From the NCBI RefSeq assembly GCF_001641125.1, contig NZ_LWLP01000001.1, forward strand, positions 1,418,164 to 1,482,163: a stretch of DNA of 64,000 bases. Reading direction: 5' to 3'. Position numbers and translations under genes: made by a program. This stretch comes from Arthrobacter sp. OY3WO11. GTDB taxonomy: Bacteria; Actinomycetota; Actinomycetes; Actinomycetales; Micrococcaceae. Below are positions 25,527 to 37,159 of this stretch, piece by piece; the first letter of the stretch is position 1, and the number at the start of each line of letters is the position of its first letter. Under the pieces are notes generated by a model. The model made no database searches, was not told the DNA's origin, and was given only the letters and a program-made list of their open reading frames with translations.

Positions 25527-26469
25527 TGGCGTAGGTCTGCTGGATGACGGATCCCCAGTACGGGCCGTACATCACTGCGGAGCGGTTGTAGCCGTAGCTG
25601 TTGACGGAGTTCTGGACGCCCGCGGAGCTGGTGCCGATGAACCAGGGGCCGCCTGAGGAGCCGCCGGTCATGTCGCAGGGGATGCCCTGGGTTCCAAACT
25701 GGGGGTTGTTGGGATCGTTCGTGGCCGTTCCGGTGCAGCTCTTGAGGGTTTGGCCGTTGAAGGGCGATGCCGCGGGGTAGCCGAAGGACTTGTAGGTGAG
25801 TCCGCGGGCCTCGTTGAACGCCACGCCGGATCCGCCTACAACGTCAGTGAGGGTCTGGCCGTTCAGCGGGTTCATGACGGCAAAGCCGGTGTCGTAGGCC
25901 ATGTCCCCGTTGGCGCTCCACTGGGTGGGGGCGTGGAGGGATTTGGCGGTCCACTTGCCGTAGGGCTCGGCGCCGTTCTCGTAGGCCGGCACGAAGGCGA
26001 AGTTGGTGGCGAAGGCTCCCGGCCCCTCGTTGAGGCAGTGGCCCGCCGTGGAGACGGTGCTTTCATTGGCGGAGGTTACGGCGTTGCCGGAGCAGACGTA
26101 GTTCGAGCCAGCCAGGGTGAAGAAGACCTTACCGATGTGCTTCACCGGCGCCTCGCTCTGGGCGATGGTCGGCTTGCCCTTGGTGGCCTTCACCTCGGAC
26201 TTCTTGCCCTTTTCCACGACCCCGGCGCTGGAGCGGTTGCCCCGTTCCAGCGCTTTGCCCGCAAGGACGTCACCCGGGATGGCGCCCTGCATCCGGTCGG
26301 CCGTCCAGTAGTCGGCCACGCCGGCGGCATCCAGGACAGTGCTGGTGACGGAGGGGTTTGCCTTGTCCTCCGCCGGAGCAGCGGTGGCTCCGCCGGCGGA
26401 AGTGAGTGCCAGAACGGCAGCGGCTGAGAGGCTCAGGAAGCCGGTAGCCAGAGACCTGGTGCGAGTCAT
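25510..26469 (-). CDS. Secreted trypsin-like serine protease
   Basis: 319 residues. A signal peptide (MTRTRSLATGFLSLSAAAVLALTS, cleaved near ATA-AP) is followed by a pro-region with ADYWTADRMQGAIP and a Lys-rich stretch. The chymotrypsin-fold domain has TAGHCL (His), AYDTGFAVM (probable Asp) and MTGGSSGGPW (Ser). Cys pairs flank the His and Ser. Secreted by Sec, likely an extracellular peptidase. The frame is open to 26808, but ATG 26469 has AGGA at 6 bases and gives a clean signal peptide. A 57-codon gene overlaps its 3' end. Confidence 0.88.
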   Translation of the reverse strand: MTRTRSLATGFLSLSAAAVLALTSAGGATAAPAEDKANPSVTSTVLDAAGVADYWTADRMQGAIPGDVLAGKALERGNRSSAGVVEKGKKSEVKATKGKPTIAQSEAPVKHIGKVFFTLAGSNYVCSGNAVTSANESTVSTAGHCLNEGPGAFATNFAFVPAYENGAEPYGKWTAKSLHAPTQWSANGDMAYDTGFAVMNPLNGQTLTDVVGGSGVAFNEARGLTYKSFGYPAASPFNGQTLKSCTGTATNDPNNPQFGTQGIPCDMTGGSSGGPWFIGTSSAGVQNSVNSYGYNRSAVMYGPYWGSVIQQTYASAAAS

Positions 26470-26800
26470 TATTGTCCTGTCTGAACGGGGAAATGGCCCC
26501 GGAAAGGGGCGGAGTGACCCTGCGAATTTATCGTCATATGACAACTTTGTAAATAGTAGTGACGTATCATGTATGGCCATCAGTTGCCTGCCGGGAGGCC
26601 TTGGTGCGGAAAGCACGACGACGCGTGGGCGCCTCAGGTGCGTGCCGGCGTCGGCCGTTCTCCATCGCTGTAATCCTGCCCGTTCCGGGGGTAACGCTGC
26701 AGTCCCGGTAGGGGTGAAATCCCTGCACTCGGGTAAGTTGTACATGGTGAAATAGACCGAATTTTCACAACCAAGCCGACCCACAGGGAGACGCCCGCGC
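26470..26800. other. Intergenic region between protease and icd
   Basis: No convincing gene. An AT-rich patch at 26526-26576 contains the 10-base palindrome GTCATATGAC (26533-26542) and TANNNT boxes on both strands, so it probably holds the protease promoter. TTGTAC near 26729 and AT-rich sequence to 26770 may belong to the icd promoter. Neither promoter can be fixed with confidence. Confidence 0.5.
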
Positions 26801-29020
<2,220 letters not shown>

Positions 29021-29032
29021 GCCTGCAGCAGA

Positions 29033-29110
29033 AGCGGCGTTCCGGATTTCCGGAACGCCGCTTTTTCTGTTTTCAGAAGAAGCGGCGTTCCGGATTTCCG
29101 GAACGCCGCT
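29033..29110 (+). terminator. Tandemly duplicated terminator after icd
   Basis: Two identical hairpins (29033-29062 and 29081-29110), each a 14-bp stem AGCGGCGTTCCGGA/TCCGGAACGCCGCT with a TT loop followed by TTTTCTGTTTT. The duplicated unit is 48 bases long and the copies are identical. Confidence 0.95.
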
Positions 29111-29167
29111 TTTTCTGTTTTCAGGGTAGGCGCAGAGCTTGTGGCGGCAGGAATCGTTGCTAGGGTA

Positions 29168-29184
29168 CTAAGTACGCTTAGTAT
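29168..29184 (+). promoter_or_regulatory. Catalase promoter with CTAAG-N4-CTTAG palindrome
   Basis: CTAAGTACGCTTAG (29168-29181) overlaps TAGTAT (29179-29184) exactly as at the DUF2382 gene. TAGTAT ends 8 bases before GTG 29193, which would allow a leaderless start. Confidence 0.6.
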
Positions 29185-29192
29185 CTCGGTTT

Positions 29193-31460
29193 GTGCCGAT
29201 GACTGCTGAGGTTGCCGATCCTGAGGAGAAGAAAATCGTGCCAGACGACAGCAACATCCAGATCCCCGGCGTCCCCGCCAGCGAACCTGCCAGCCTCCAG
29301 GAACCTACCACCCCTCGCGAACCGCTGCCGCCGAAGCCGGACCAGCAGGCACCTGAGGCTGTGTCGCCGACGGGAAGCCCTACCGGCGCTCCGGCCACTG
29401 CCCGCGCCCAGTCGGGCCAGTACCTGACCACGGCGCAGGGACTCCGCCTCGGCGATACGGACCACTCGCTGAAGGCCGGCTCCCGCGGACCCATCCTGCT
29501 GCAGGACCACCATCTGCGCGAAAAGATTACCCACTTTGACCATGAGCGCATTCCCGAGCGCGTGGTCCACGCCCGCGGGGCGGGAGCCCACGGTGTGTTC
29601 CGCTCCTACGGGACCGCGGCGAACATCACCCGTGCGGGCTTCCTGGCCAAGGACGTGGAAACGCCCGTCTTTGTCCGTTTCTCAACCGTGCTGGGCTCCC
29701 GCGGGTCCGCCGACACGGTCCGCGATACCCGCGGTTTCTCCACCAAGTTCTACACGGACGAGGGCACCTATGACCTGGTGGGCAACAACATCCCCGTCTT
29801 CTTCATCCAGGACGGCATCAAGTTCCCGGACATCATCCATGCCGGAAAGCCCCACCCGGACAGGGAAATCCCGCAGGCCCAGAGTGCCCACGACACGTTC
29901 TGGGACTTCGTCTCGCTGCACACCGAGGCGCAGGCGCACACCATGTGGAACATGTCCGACCGCGGCATCCCGCGTTCGTTCCGGACCATGGAAGGGTTCG
30001 GTGTCCACACCTTCCGCTTCATCAATGCAGAGGGCAGGACAACCCTGGTGAAGTTCCACTGGAAGCCCAAGCAGGGCGTCCACTCGCTGGTGTGGGAGGA
30101 AGCCCAGATCATCAACGGCATGGACCCGGACTTCCACCGCCGGGACCTGGCCGACGCCATCGAGGCAGGTGCCTTCCCTGAGTGGGAGCTTGGCGTCCAG
30201 ACCTTCCCGGACACCGAGGACCAGATGTTTGAAGGCATCGACCTGCTGGATCCCACCAAGTTCGTCCCTGAGGAACTTGCCCCGGTCCAGCCCATCGGCG
30301 TCATGACGCTCAACGCCAACCCCACCAACTACTTCGCCGAAACCGAGCAGGTGGCCTTCCACCCGGGCCATCTGGTGCCCGGCATCGATGTCACGAACGA
30401 TCCGCTGCTGCAGGTGCGCCTGTTCTCTTACCTGGACACCCAGATCTCCCGGCTGGGCGGGCCGAACTTCGCCCAGCTCCCCATCAACCGGCCGCAGGCT
30501 CCGGTGAACGACATGCTGCGCGACGGCATGCACCAGCAGGCAGTCCATGGCGGCGCGGCCCCTTACCGGCCCAACTCGCTTGACGGCGGCTGCCCGTTCC
30601 TGGCCGGCCAGGATGTGGGGGCCTTCATCGACGTGCCGGAGGAGCTGGCCGCATCCATCAAGGAGCGGAAGAACCCGGCGTCCTTTGATGACCACTTCAG
30701 CCAGGCGCGGCTCTTCTTCCGCAGCCTCAGCCCGGTGGAGCGGGACCACGTCATCCAGGCCTACACGTTCGAACTGGGCAAGTGCTACGAGAAGTCCATC
30801 CGCGAACGCCAGCTCGCGGCCCTGGCCAACGTGGACGCGGAACTATGTGCCGCCGTCGCTAAGGGGCTGGGTCTTCCCGCACCCAAGGCAACAGAAGAGG
30901 TACCGGACTCAGACCCCAGCCCCGCGCTGTCCCAGATAGGCGGGACCTGGCCGGTGGCCGGCAGGGTTGTGGGCATCCTTGCGGACGCGGACAGCGACCT
31001 GGCAGCCGTGAACGCGGCACGGAAGGCGCTGGACGCGGAAGGCATCGTCCCGCTGGTCATCGCCCCGGCGGGCGGCTTCCTTGGACCTGAGAACGACGGC
31101 GGGGTCCCCGTCCAGCGGACCTACCTCACCGCACGTTCCACGGAGTTCGACGCCGTCATCGTTGCGGCGTCCGCCGCGCCGGCTCCCGACGCCGCACCCG
31201 GGCGCGATGCCAAGGCCGGCGGTCCCGGCGGTGCCTCCGACCCGAGGGCAGTGCTGCTGCTCACGGAGGCGTACCGGCACGCGAAAGCAATCGGCACCTG
31301 GGATTCCGGCGCCGAAGCCCTGGCCGCAGCGGGCATCCCTCAGGACACCCCGGGCATTGTGTCCGCGGGCGACGCCGAGTCACTGGTGTCTGAGCTGGCG
31401 GCGCTGTTGGCCGCACACAGGGTCTGGGAGCGGTTCCCGGCCGCGCCGGCCCAGTCCTGA
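29193..31460 (+). CDS. katE: Large-subunit (clade 2, HPII-type) catalase
   Basis: 755 residues from GTG 29193, the usual length of KatE-type catalases, which disproportionate hydrogen peroxide. The distal His is in [13 protein letters not shown], the distal Asn in [14 protein letters not shown], and the proximal haem Tyr in [18 protein letters not shown]. The C-terminal ~160 residues form the flavodoxin-like domain typical of clade 2. They carry a Gly/Ala insert ([16 protein letters not shown]). The N-terminal ~70 residues are Pro/Ala-rich. GTG 29239, with GAGGAG 10 bases before it, is an alternative start. The stress-type palindrome at the -10 suggests shared control with the DUF2382 gene. 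Confidence 0.93.
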   Translation: MPMTAEVADPEEKKIVPDDSNIQIPGVPASEPASLQEPTTPREPLPPKPDQQAPEAVSPTGSPTGAPATARAQSGQYLTTAQGLRLGDTDHSLKAGSRGPILLQDHHLREKITHFDHERIPERVVHARGAGAHGVFRSYGTAANITRAGFLAKDVETPVFVRFSTVLGSRGSADTVRDTRGFSTKFYTDEGTYDLVGNNIPVFFIQDGIKFPDIIHAGKPHPDREIPQAQSAHDTFWDFVSLHTEAQAHTMWNMSDRGIPRSFRTMEGFGVHTFRFINAEGRTTLVKFHWKPKQGVHSLVWEEAQIINGMDPDFHRRDLADAIEAGAFPEWELGVQTFPDTEDQMFEGIDLLDPTKFVPEELAPVQPIGVMTLNANPTNYFAETEQVAFHPGHLVPGIDVTNDPLLQVRLFSYLDTQISRLGGPNFAQLPINRPQAPVNDMLRDGMHQQAVHGGAAPYRPNSLDGGCPFLAGQDVGAFIDVPEELAASIKERKNPASFDDHFSQARLFFRSLSPVERDHVIQAYTFELGKCYEKSIRERQLAALANVDAELCAAVAKGLGLPAPKATEEVPDSDPSPALSQIGGTWPVAGRVVGILADADSDLAAVNAARKALDAEGIVPLVIAPAGGFLGPENDGGVPVQRTYLTARSTEFDAVIVAASAAPAPDAAPGRDAKAGGPGGASDPRAVLLLTEAYRHAKAIGTWDSGAEALAAAGIPQDTPGIVSAGDAESLVSELAALLAAHRVWERFPAAPAQS

Positions 31461-31542
31461 GCGGGCCCGGCCGCTGACGAAACAGCCAGCCGACGCCTCG
31501 TGGGCTGACCCGGGCGCCACCCGGGGAAGCCATTTGCCGGAG

Positions 31543-31575
31543 GGGAGCGCCGTCGTCGTCATGACGGGCGCTCCC
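31543..31575. terminator. Bidirectional terminator between catalase and lipoprotein gene
   Basis: GGGAGCGCC-GTC (31543-31554) pairs with GACGGGCGCTCCC (31563-31575) with one bulged base. It lies between two converging genes. Confidence 0.7.
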
Positions 31576-31589
31576 TTCCGCATGTGGCG

Positions 31590-32096
31590 TCAGTCGTTGC
31601 CTTTGCCCTTGCCCTCGTTGTCCTTCTTGTCGTCGTCCTTCTCACCTTCCGGCGCTGGCGCAGGGGCTGGCGCAGGGACCGGGACCTCGACGGCTGGCGG
31701 GGGAGCGGCCGCTGCGGCCTGTTCCTCAGCGATCCGTGCCTCTTCGGCTGCCTTGTCCGCCGCTGCTTTCTCCGCCGCCGCTATCGCATCGGTGAGATCC
31801 GCCCGGACGGCCGTGGCGATCGTGGTGATGCTCCGGCGGCGTTCCTCGGAAATCTCGCCTTTAGACTGTGCCGCTTCCAGTTCGGCTTCAAGCCCCTCCA
31901 ACGCCCGCAAGGCGGCGGCGGGGTCGTTCTCCGACGACGCCTGGGTCACCTCGAGGACGCGTGCCTGCAGCTGCCGTGCCGCCTCGCGCTCGAGGCCGGC
32001 CTCCGTCGTGGCGCAGCCGCTCAGTAGTGCAGCCGCCACGAAGGCACCGGACCATGCGAGCACAGACGCGCGTCCGGCGGGGGAGGGCAGCCTCAC
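31590..32096 (-). CDS. Putative lipoprotein coupled to a Ser/Thr kinase
   Basis: 168 residues. The N-terminus has a lipoprotein signal peptide ending in LLSGC (Cys ~27). The mature part is a helical Ala/Glu-rich region (LEREAARQLQARVLEVTQAS ... AIAAAEKAAADKAAEEARI) likely to form a coiled coil, then a Pro/Ala stretch and a Lys/Asp/Gly tail (KDDDKKDNEGKGKGND). No family recognised. GTG 32096 overlaps the kinase stop (GTGA), so the lipoprotein is translated with the kinase. It could be the extracytoplasmic partner the kinase lacks; that is inference. Confidence 0.75.
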   Translation of the reverse strand: MRLPSPAGRASVLAWSGAFVAAALLSGCATTEAGLEREAARQLQARVLEVTQASSENDPAAALRALEGLEAELEAAQSKGEISEERRRSITTIATAVRADLTDAIAAAEKAAADKAAEEARIAEEQAAAAAPPPAVEVPVPAPAPAPAPEGEKDDDKKDNEGKGKGND

Positions 32097-33319
32097 GGTT
32101 CCACGCTCTTCTGGAGTTCCTCAAGGTGCTCGCCCAGGACTCCAGTCACCGTGGGGTAAGGCACGACGTCGGGCGGCGACTGGGCGGACAGGGTCATCAG
32201 CGCTGCAGCCACCGCGGCCGCCACCACCACAAGGGCCAGGACAGCCGCCAGCCAGAACCGCTTTGTCCGCTTCTTGCTGTCCTTCGCCCGGTCCTGGTTC
32301 AGGGCTTCGTGCCCGGTTTCCGGAACTTGCCCAACAGCAAGGGAAGCGTCCGTTCCTGCCGCTTCCCTCAGCTCATCCACAGATTCTTCGGCGGTGATGG
32401 ACGGCGGGTGAAAGGGCATCGCCGGCAGCACCCTTGTGGTCTCCGGGGCAAGTTCACCCGGCGTGGATGCTGGTGAAACCAACGCCTGCCGCAACGCCGA
32501 TTCGATGTCTGCGGCGGCGGGCCGCTCAAGTGGTTCGATGGCAGTCATGGAGCGGATGAGGTCAGCCCATTCGGCGGGCAGGTCCTCGGGGAGTTCCGGT
32601 GCGCGGTGCAGGCGCGCCACCGCCGATTCCACCGCGCTGCCCGGGTATTCCACGGTGCCTTTGATGCATTCGAGCAGCACCAGGCCGAGCGAGTAGATGT
32701 CGGTGGAGGGGCCGAGTGGCTTGCCCAGCGCCTGCTCCGGACTGAGATAGGCAGCCGTGCCCACCATGGTTCCCGTTGCGGTCAACCTGGTTGCGTCTAC
32801 GATCCTGGCGATGCCAAAGTCAGTGAGCTTGGGCCGCAGCGGTTCGCCGGGGCGGATCTGGACCAGCAGGATATTGCCGGGTTTGATGTCACGGTGGATG
32901 ACGCCGAGGCCGTGGACGTAAGCCAGGGCGTCGGCGATGCCGGCGCCGATGACCGCAAGTTCCTCCAGCGGTACGGTGCTGTGCCGGATCCGGGCACGGA
33001 GGTCCTGGCCTTCCACGAGTTCCATGGTCAGGAAGGGCCGTGGCTCGTCAGGGATGCGGGTATCGATCCCGGCGTCGAACAGCGTCACCAGGCCGGGGTG
33101 GTTCAGGGTTGCCAGAAGTTGGATCTCCGCTTCCTGGCGCTTAAGTTCATCGGCGTCCGGGGCTTGGGGAGCGAAGAGCTTGAGGGCTACGTCGCGGCCC
33201 AGATTTTCGTCCCGGGCACAGTAGACCGACGACATACCGCCGCGGCCAATCACCTCACCCAACCGGTAACGTCCGCCGAGCACTTCATTCTTGATGGAGC
33301 TAGGCGATTCCGCCACCAT
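32093..33319 (-). CDS. Transmembrane Ser/Thr protein kinase (PknB-like, no PASTA)
   Basis: 408 residues. The kinase domain fills residues ~15-270: GRGGMSSVY glycine loop, DVALKLF (catalytic Lys), VIHRDIKPGNIL, LTDFGIAR and a GTAAYLSPEQA activation segment. A juxtamembrane stretch rich in Glu/Pro precedes one transmembrane helix (FWLAAVLALVVVAAAVAAALM). Only ~35 extracytoplasmic residues follow, without PASTA repeats. ATG 33319 has GGGAGGAA upstream, and TATAAT lies 43 bases before the start. The gene overlaps a lipoprotein gene by GTGA, suggesting a two-protein sensor unit. Confidence 0.92.
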   Translation of the reverse strand: MVAESPSSIKNEVLGGRYRLGEVIGRGGMSSVYCARDENLGRDVALKLFAPQAPDADELKRQEAEIQLLATLNHPGLVTLFDAGIDTRIPDEPRPFLTMELVEGQDLRARIRHSTVPLEELAVIGAGIADALAYVHGLGVIHRDIKPGNILLVQIRPGEPLRPKLTDFGIARIVDATRLTATGTMVGTAAYLSPEQALGKPLGPSTDIYSLGLVLLECIKGTVEYPGSAVESAVARLHRAPELPEDLPAEWADLIRSMTAIEPLERPAAADIESALRQALVSPASTPGELAPETTRVLPAMPFHPPSITAEESVDELREAAGTDASLAVGQVPETGHEALNQDRAKDSKKRTKRFWLAAVLALVVVAAAVAAALMTLSAQSPPDVVPYPTVTGVLGEHLEELQKSVEP

Positions 33320-33361
33320 GACCCGTTCCTCCCGGTGCGCTGCGGCACTGTCGTACCTCAA

Positions 33362-33367
33362 ATTATA
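33362..33367 (-). promoter_or_regulatory. -10 box of the kinase-lipoprotein operon
   Basis: A perfect TATAAT on the minus strand, 43 bases before ATG 33319, in otherwise GC-rich sequence. No good -35 is seen at 17 bases. Confidence 0.55.
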
Positions 33368-33421
33368 CGGGCGGTGGAGTAAACGGACGATTCACCCGGG
33401 GCCCCCGAGCTGCCGCACGTC

Positions 33422-33465
33422 GGTGGTCCGGCGGCAAAAGGCGTGCCTTTCGCAGCCGGACCACC
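33422..33465 (-). terminator. Nested hairpin downstream of the surface-protein gene
   Basis: GGTGGTCCGGC (33422-33432) pairs with GCCGGACCACC (33455-33465). Inside, AAAGGC-gt-GCCTTT is also perfect. There is no clear T-run, so it may be a terminator or an RNA-stabilising structure. The remaining 33466-33602 holds nothing recognisable. Confidence 0.5.
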
Positions 33466-33602
33466 CGTTAACAAGGACATGTGTGCTGAATACATGTTGT
33501 GCGTGGTCTTGGTGTGGTCTTTGCGGGCCTCCTTTCCTTCAGCCCGCCCCGTTGCTGCCGCTTCAGGCGCGTGGGGCGGGCACTGTCAGCAGGTGGCCGG
33601 CG

Positions 33603-34756
33603 CTACGACATCTTCCGCTTCCGGAGCATCAGGAGTCCTGCCGCCAGAAGCAGGAGGGCGAGGGGCGCCAGGGAGGCATCCACACCCGTATTTGCCAGGG
33701 CAGTGGCCCCTTGTGCCGGAGCGTTACGGGTACCGCTGCTTGCACGGGTGTCCATAACAATGGCACCGCCAACTGCAGTGGAACCGGCGGCAGGTGCTGT
33801 GGAGACTCCGCCGGTCAAGGCGCCAGTGCCACTTCCGTTGCCCGTGGTGCCCGTAGTCCCCGTGGTTCCGTTGTCGGCGCCGGGATCCGTGTTTCCTGAG
33901 TCAACGGTGCCGACGCCGTCCGTGGTGCCGTTATCCGGGTCAGTAGTGCCGGGGTTCTCGGTTCCCGGTGTTCCGTTCCCGGGTTCTCAGTACCAGTGGT
34001 GCCGTTGCCGCCGATGGTGAGGTCGGCGTTGGCGTCTACCAGTTCGCCGGTGGTGCCGGTGCTGTTGCCGCCAATGGTGGCATCGATGTTGGCGTCGACG
34101 AGTTCCCCGGTGGTGCTGTTGCCGCCGATGGTCAGGTCAACGTCAGCGTCTACCAGTTCGCTGGTGGTGCCGGTGCTGTTGCCGCCGATGGTGGCATCGA
34201 TGTTGGCGTCGACGAGTTCGCCGGTGGTGGCGGTGCCGCCGATGGAGAGGCCGGCGTTGGCGTCTACCAGTTCGCTGGTGGTGCCGGTGCTGTTGCCGCC
34301 GATGGTGGCATCGATGTTGGCGTCGACGAGTTCGCCGGTGGTGGCGGTGCCGCCGATGGAGAGGCCGGCGTTGGCGTCGATAAGTTCGCCTCTGCCACTG
34401 CCGCCGATGGTGGCGTCGATGTTGGTATTGACCAGTTCGCCGTCACCACCGGTGGTGCCGAGCGCAAGGTCGACGACGGCCGCTGCGGCGAGGCCGGCGG
34501 CGTCCGTCGTCGCGCCGGTGGCGCCTCCAAGTGCAACGTCGGCTACGACGGCAACGTCCGCTGAAACGGACGGCGTTGGGTCACCCAGCTGGCCCAACGA
34601 CGTCGAGTCAACGGACGCCGCCGCCGAGATGAGGGCGGATGCGGAAAGGTCCGATCCACTGGTGGTGTCCGCGGCATTTGCCGCAGTGCAACTGAGGGCT
34701 AGGAGCCCGCCTGCAAAGAGGGTGCCGAGCAGTCCTCGGCGGAGGTTCGAGTTCAT
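33603..34756 (-). pseudogene. LAxTG-anchored repeat surface protein, frameshifted
   Basis: Two overlapping frames make one surface protein. The N-terminal part (34756 down to about 33980) has AGGAG before the ATG and a signal peptide (LLGTLFAGGLLALSCTAANA). At least six ~19-residue repeats of the type ELVDANIDATIGGNSTGTT follow, ending in TGTENPGT. Near 33976-33983 a missing base shifts the frame; restoring it gives a Gly/Thr/Asn/Pro linker. That linker leads into the second frame, which ends with sorting signal LANTG, a hydrophobic helix (LAPLALLLLAAGLLML) and RKRKMS. That is a class E sortase substrate. As sequenced the wall anchor is out of frame. Phase variation, a sequencing indel and genuine decay are all possible. 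Confidence 0.75.
34147..34374. repeat. Perfect 114-bp tandem duplication in the surface-protein gene
   Basis: Bases 34147-34260 and 34261-34374 are identical, encoding two adjacent 19-residue repeat units each. Further, more diverged units lie on both sides (34010-34146 and 34375-34430). Confidence 0.95.
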
Positions 34757-34841
34757 GGTGATATCTCCTGAAAGTTGAGTAAAGGCTGCTTGTCAGCAAC
34801 CCTGATGGCCGCTTTCTGCCGCAAGGGCAGGCGGGCATCAA

Positions 34842-35798
34842 CTAGTCAGGAGATGAACCGGGATCGAAAGACACCGGTGCGGGGGCATGCTCGGAGAACT
34901 CGCCGACGAGGACAACGCCGGTGGTTGGAAGGTTGAGGTCGAAGGGGTTCAGCCATGCCGCCGCACCGGAAGACGCGGCAGAAGTTGTGCTGCTTCCCGT
35001 GCCGGAGCCAGGGGCGGGAGGAGCCTGGGCAGGGGCGGGCGATGGGTCTGCCGTGCCCGGCTGCTCCTCGGTGACACCAGGTTGGAATACCGCGGTTTGC
35101 AGAGTCACGTATGCGGTAGCGACGTCCACCGGACCCGCTGAAGGGGTGTCGGTGCCTGGGCCCTCAAAAATGCCGGTCGCGGCTATTTTGGCCGTCTCCG
35201 CAGGTACCGTCGCCACAGCCACGCTGGTTGGAGTAAGAGCGTTTACCGCGTCAGGGACGGCTGCAGACGGCACATCAACGCCCGGTCCCGCAAGGGGGAG
35301 CTCCGGGAGCGCTGGCGTGGCGGAGATAAGGTCTTCAACGGGCTGAAGGACGGGCTCGAGGACCGGAAGTACTTCGGTCACAGGTGCAACTACAGCTTCC
35401 ACTGCTTCCGCCGTCGCTACGTCCACAGATTCGGCGATCGGAACAGCTATGACCGACACCGTTCCCGCAGGGATGACGTTGTTTACGACCGGTACCGACG
35501 AAACGATCTGTTCCGCAAGCCCCGAAACCTCTCCCGCCAGGGGCTGCAACAGCCCCGTCGACGAGTCCGGCGCCGGTGCTGAGGTGGCGGGTGCAGGATC
35601 AACAAGACTGGCCGCGGAAAGGGGCAGCTCTTCCGCCACCGAAGATAATGGACTGGTGGCGCCCCCCAACAGGGAAGTTGCATCCTGCAGCGTGTCTGCC
35701 GAAGCAGCTGACGCCGAAAAGGTCAGCCAGGTGAGGGTGGCGGCGCCTGCAAGGAACGCCGGCCGAAGGGCACGCCACGGTGAGCGATTACCAGCCAT
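34842..35798 (-). CDS. Secreted Ala/Pro/Val-rich protein
   Basis: 318 residues. A signal peptide (LRPAFLAGAATLTWLTFSAS, cleaved near ASA-D) is followed by a low-complexity region rich in Ala, Val, Pro, Ser and Leu (VVNNVIPAGTVSVIAVPIAE). A Ser/Thr/Pro linker and a short C-terminal AAAWLNPFDLNLPTTGVVLV follow. No transmembrane anchor or clear sorting signal, although LPTTG occurs near the end without the usual hydrophobic tail. No family recognised. ATG 35798 has GGGGGTGG upstream. TAGGCT near 35840 may be its -10. It lies upstream of the LAxTG gene in the same direction, so the two may build one cell-surface structure. Confidence 0.65.
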   Translation of the reverse strand: MAGNRSPWRALRPAFLAGAATLTWLTFSASAASADTLQDATSLLGGATSPLSSVAEELPLSAASLVDPAPATSAPAPDSSTGLLQPLAGEVSGLAEQIVSSVPVVNNVIPAGTVSVIAVPIAESVDVATAEAVEAVVAPVTEVLPVLEPVLQPVEDLISATPALPELPLAGPGVDVPSAAVPDAVNALTPTSVAVATVPAETAKIAATGIFEGPGTDTPSAGPVDVATAYVTLQTAVFQPGVTEEQPGTADPSPAPAQAPPAPGSGTGSSTTSAASSGAAAWLNPFDLNLPTTGVVLVGEFSEHAPAPVSFDPGSSPD

Positions 35799-35978
35799 GC
35801 GTACCACCCCCAGTACTGATGCATTCGACGAGGGCTACAGCCTAAGACCGAATGTTGCAGGAAGTCTAGGGTCGGCTCAAACAACTCGACAAAACTGAAA
35901 ACTTCACATCTCAGGAATTACAGAGCCATCGGAACTGGTCATACGTGACGTTGGATCGGAGCTTTCCGGGTGCGAGGC

Positions 35979-37049
35979 TCAGTGCCGGTCGTTCGGATAG
36001 CTGACACCGAGCTGCGCGCGAACGCCGTCAAAGAGCCGCATCGTATTCAGGGTGTCCTCCAGCGGCATCACCGGGCTTTCCGTAAGTCCCTGCTGGATGC
36101 AGCGGGTTACTTCGCGCAGCTCGTATACGTATCCGCGGCCCACCGGCTCAAAGGCTTCAGTCCTGCGGGAGTCCCAGCCTGTGGATACCGTCAGTTCACC
36201 AGGATTGTTAATGGAGCCCACGCTTTGAAGGAAGCCAAGGCTTCCCGCCACTGTGGCCGTCCGCGGACCATGCGCCAGCAGCGAGGAAGTAAGCTGCACC
36301 TGCGCCCCGTGGTTGTATCCCAACGTCAGCGCATTCTGGGCGTCCACGCCGTCGTCATTGATGAACCCGGTGGCACTCACGGTCTGTGGAAAGCCGAGGG
36401 TGCCCAGCGCCCACAGGAGCGGGTAGACCGAAAGGTCCAGCAGCGCGCCGCCGCCGTCCTTCCTGGCCCACAGCCTGACGGTAGGGGAGTAGGGGGCCGG
36501 GAAACCAAGGTCTGCCGTGACCCAATGGATGTCGCCGAGCTCGCCGGACGCAGCAATCTCGAACGCCCGCTGCATGCTCGGCAGGAAACGGCTCCACACT
36601 GCTTCCATGAGGAACAGGTTGCGGCTCCTGGCGACGTCGATGAGCTCTGACGCTTCCCGGGCGTTAATGGTGAAGGCCTTTTCGCACAGGACATGCTTGC
36701 CGGCGTTGAGCGCGGCGAGAACGATTTCGTGGTGCTGGGCGTGGGGCGTCGCAACATACACGACGTCTACCTGCTCGTCCGCGAGCAGCCGCTGGTAGCC
36801 GGGCACACCGCCGTCGTCACCGTAAGCCTTAGCGAAGTCATAGGCCACCGCAAAGGCATCCGCCGTGTCCTGGCCCCGGGAACTGACGGCATACAGCTCG
36901 GCGTCCGCCAGCAGGGCGAGGTCCTGCGACACTGAGCGGGCGATCCCGCCCGTGGCGATGATCCCCCAGCGCAGGGGAGAACCGGTAGCGGAACGGGGAT
37001 CCTGGTCGGACTGGCTGGACAGCCACGGCTTTGCGATGGGGGCACTCAT
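35979..37049 (-). CDS. Gfo/Idh/MocA-family NAD(P)-dependent oxidoreductase
   Basis: 356 residues. The N-terminal Rossmann domain has LRWGIIATGGIARSVSQDL and VDVVYVATPHAQHHEIVLAA. The family motif GKHVLCEKAF carries the catalytic Lys. The C-terminal sheet domain includes GGGALLDLSVYPL. It resembles sugar/dihydrodiol dehydrogenases (D-xylose dehydrogenase type). ATG 37049 is used, with AGAGG 9 bases upstream. It is divergent from a pectate lyase, with a LacI-type half-palindrome between them, so it may act on pectin-derived sugars; this is inference. Confidence 0.85.
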   Translation of the reverse strand: MSAPIAKPWLSSQSDQDPRSATGSPLRWGIIATGGIARSVSQDLALLADAELYAVSSRGQDTADAFAVAYDFAKAYGDDGGVPGYQRLLADEQVDVVYVATPHAQHHEIVLAALNAGKHVLCEKAFTINAREASELIDVARSRNLFLMEAVWSRFLPSMQRAFEIAASGELGDIHWVTADLGFPAPYSPTVRLWARKDGGGALLDLSVYPLLWALGTLGFPQTVSATGFINDDGVDAQNALTLGYNHGAQVQLTSSLLAHGPRTATVAGSLGFLQSVGSINNPGELTVSTGWDSRRTEAFEPVGRGYVYELREVTRCIQQGLTESPVMPLEDTLNTMRLFDGVRAQLGVSYPNDRH

Positions 37050-37159
37050 GGTGACCATCCTCTCATTGAGGTGAGCGAGGGTTCGGTTATGACCTGCAGG
37101 AAGTGCGAGAGCGTCTGGAAGCTCCTGAAAATGCCGGGCAGCCGGTTGTGACAAGCCCT

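Noticed and set aside
33603..33818. Independent small protein starting MTGGVSTAP
   Set aside because: It begins mid-linker and ends in a sorting signal; it is better read as the frameshifted C-terminus of the surface protein.
34010..34430. Regular repeats considered as a CRISPR array
   Set aside because: The repeats are coding, lack unique spacers, and include an exact 114-base duplication; no cas genes nearby.
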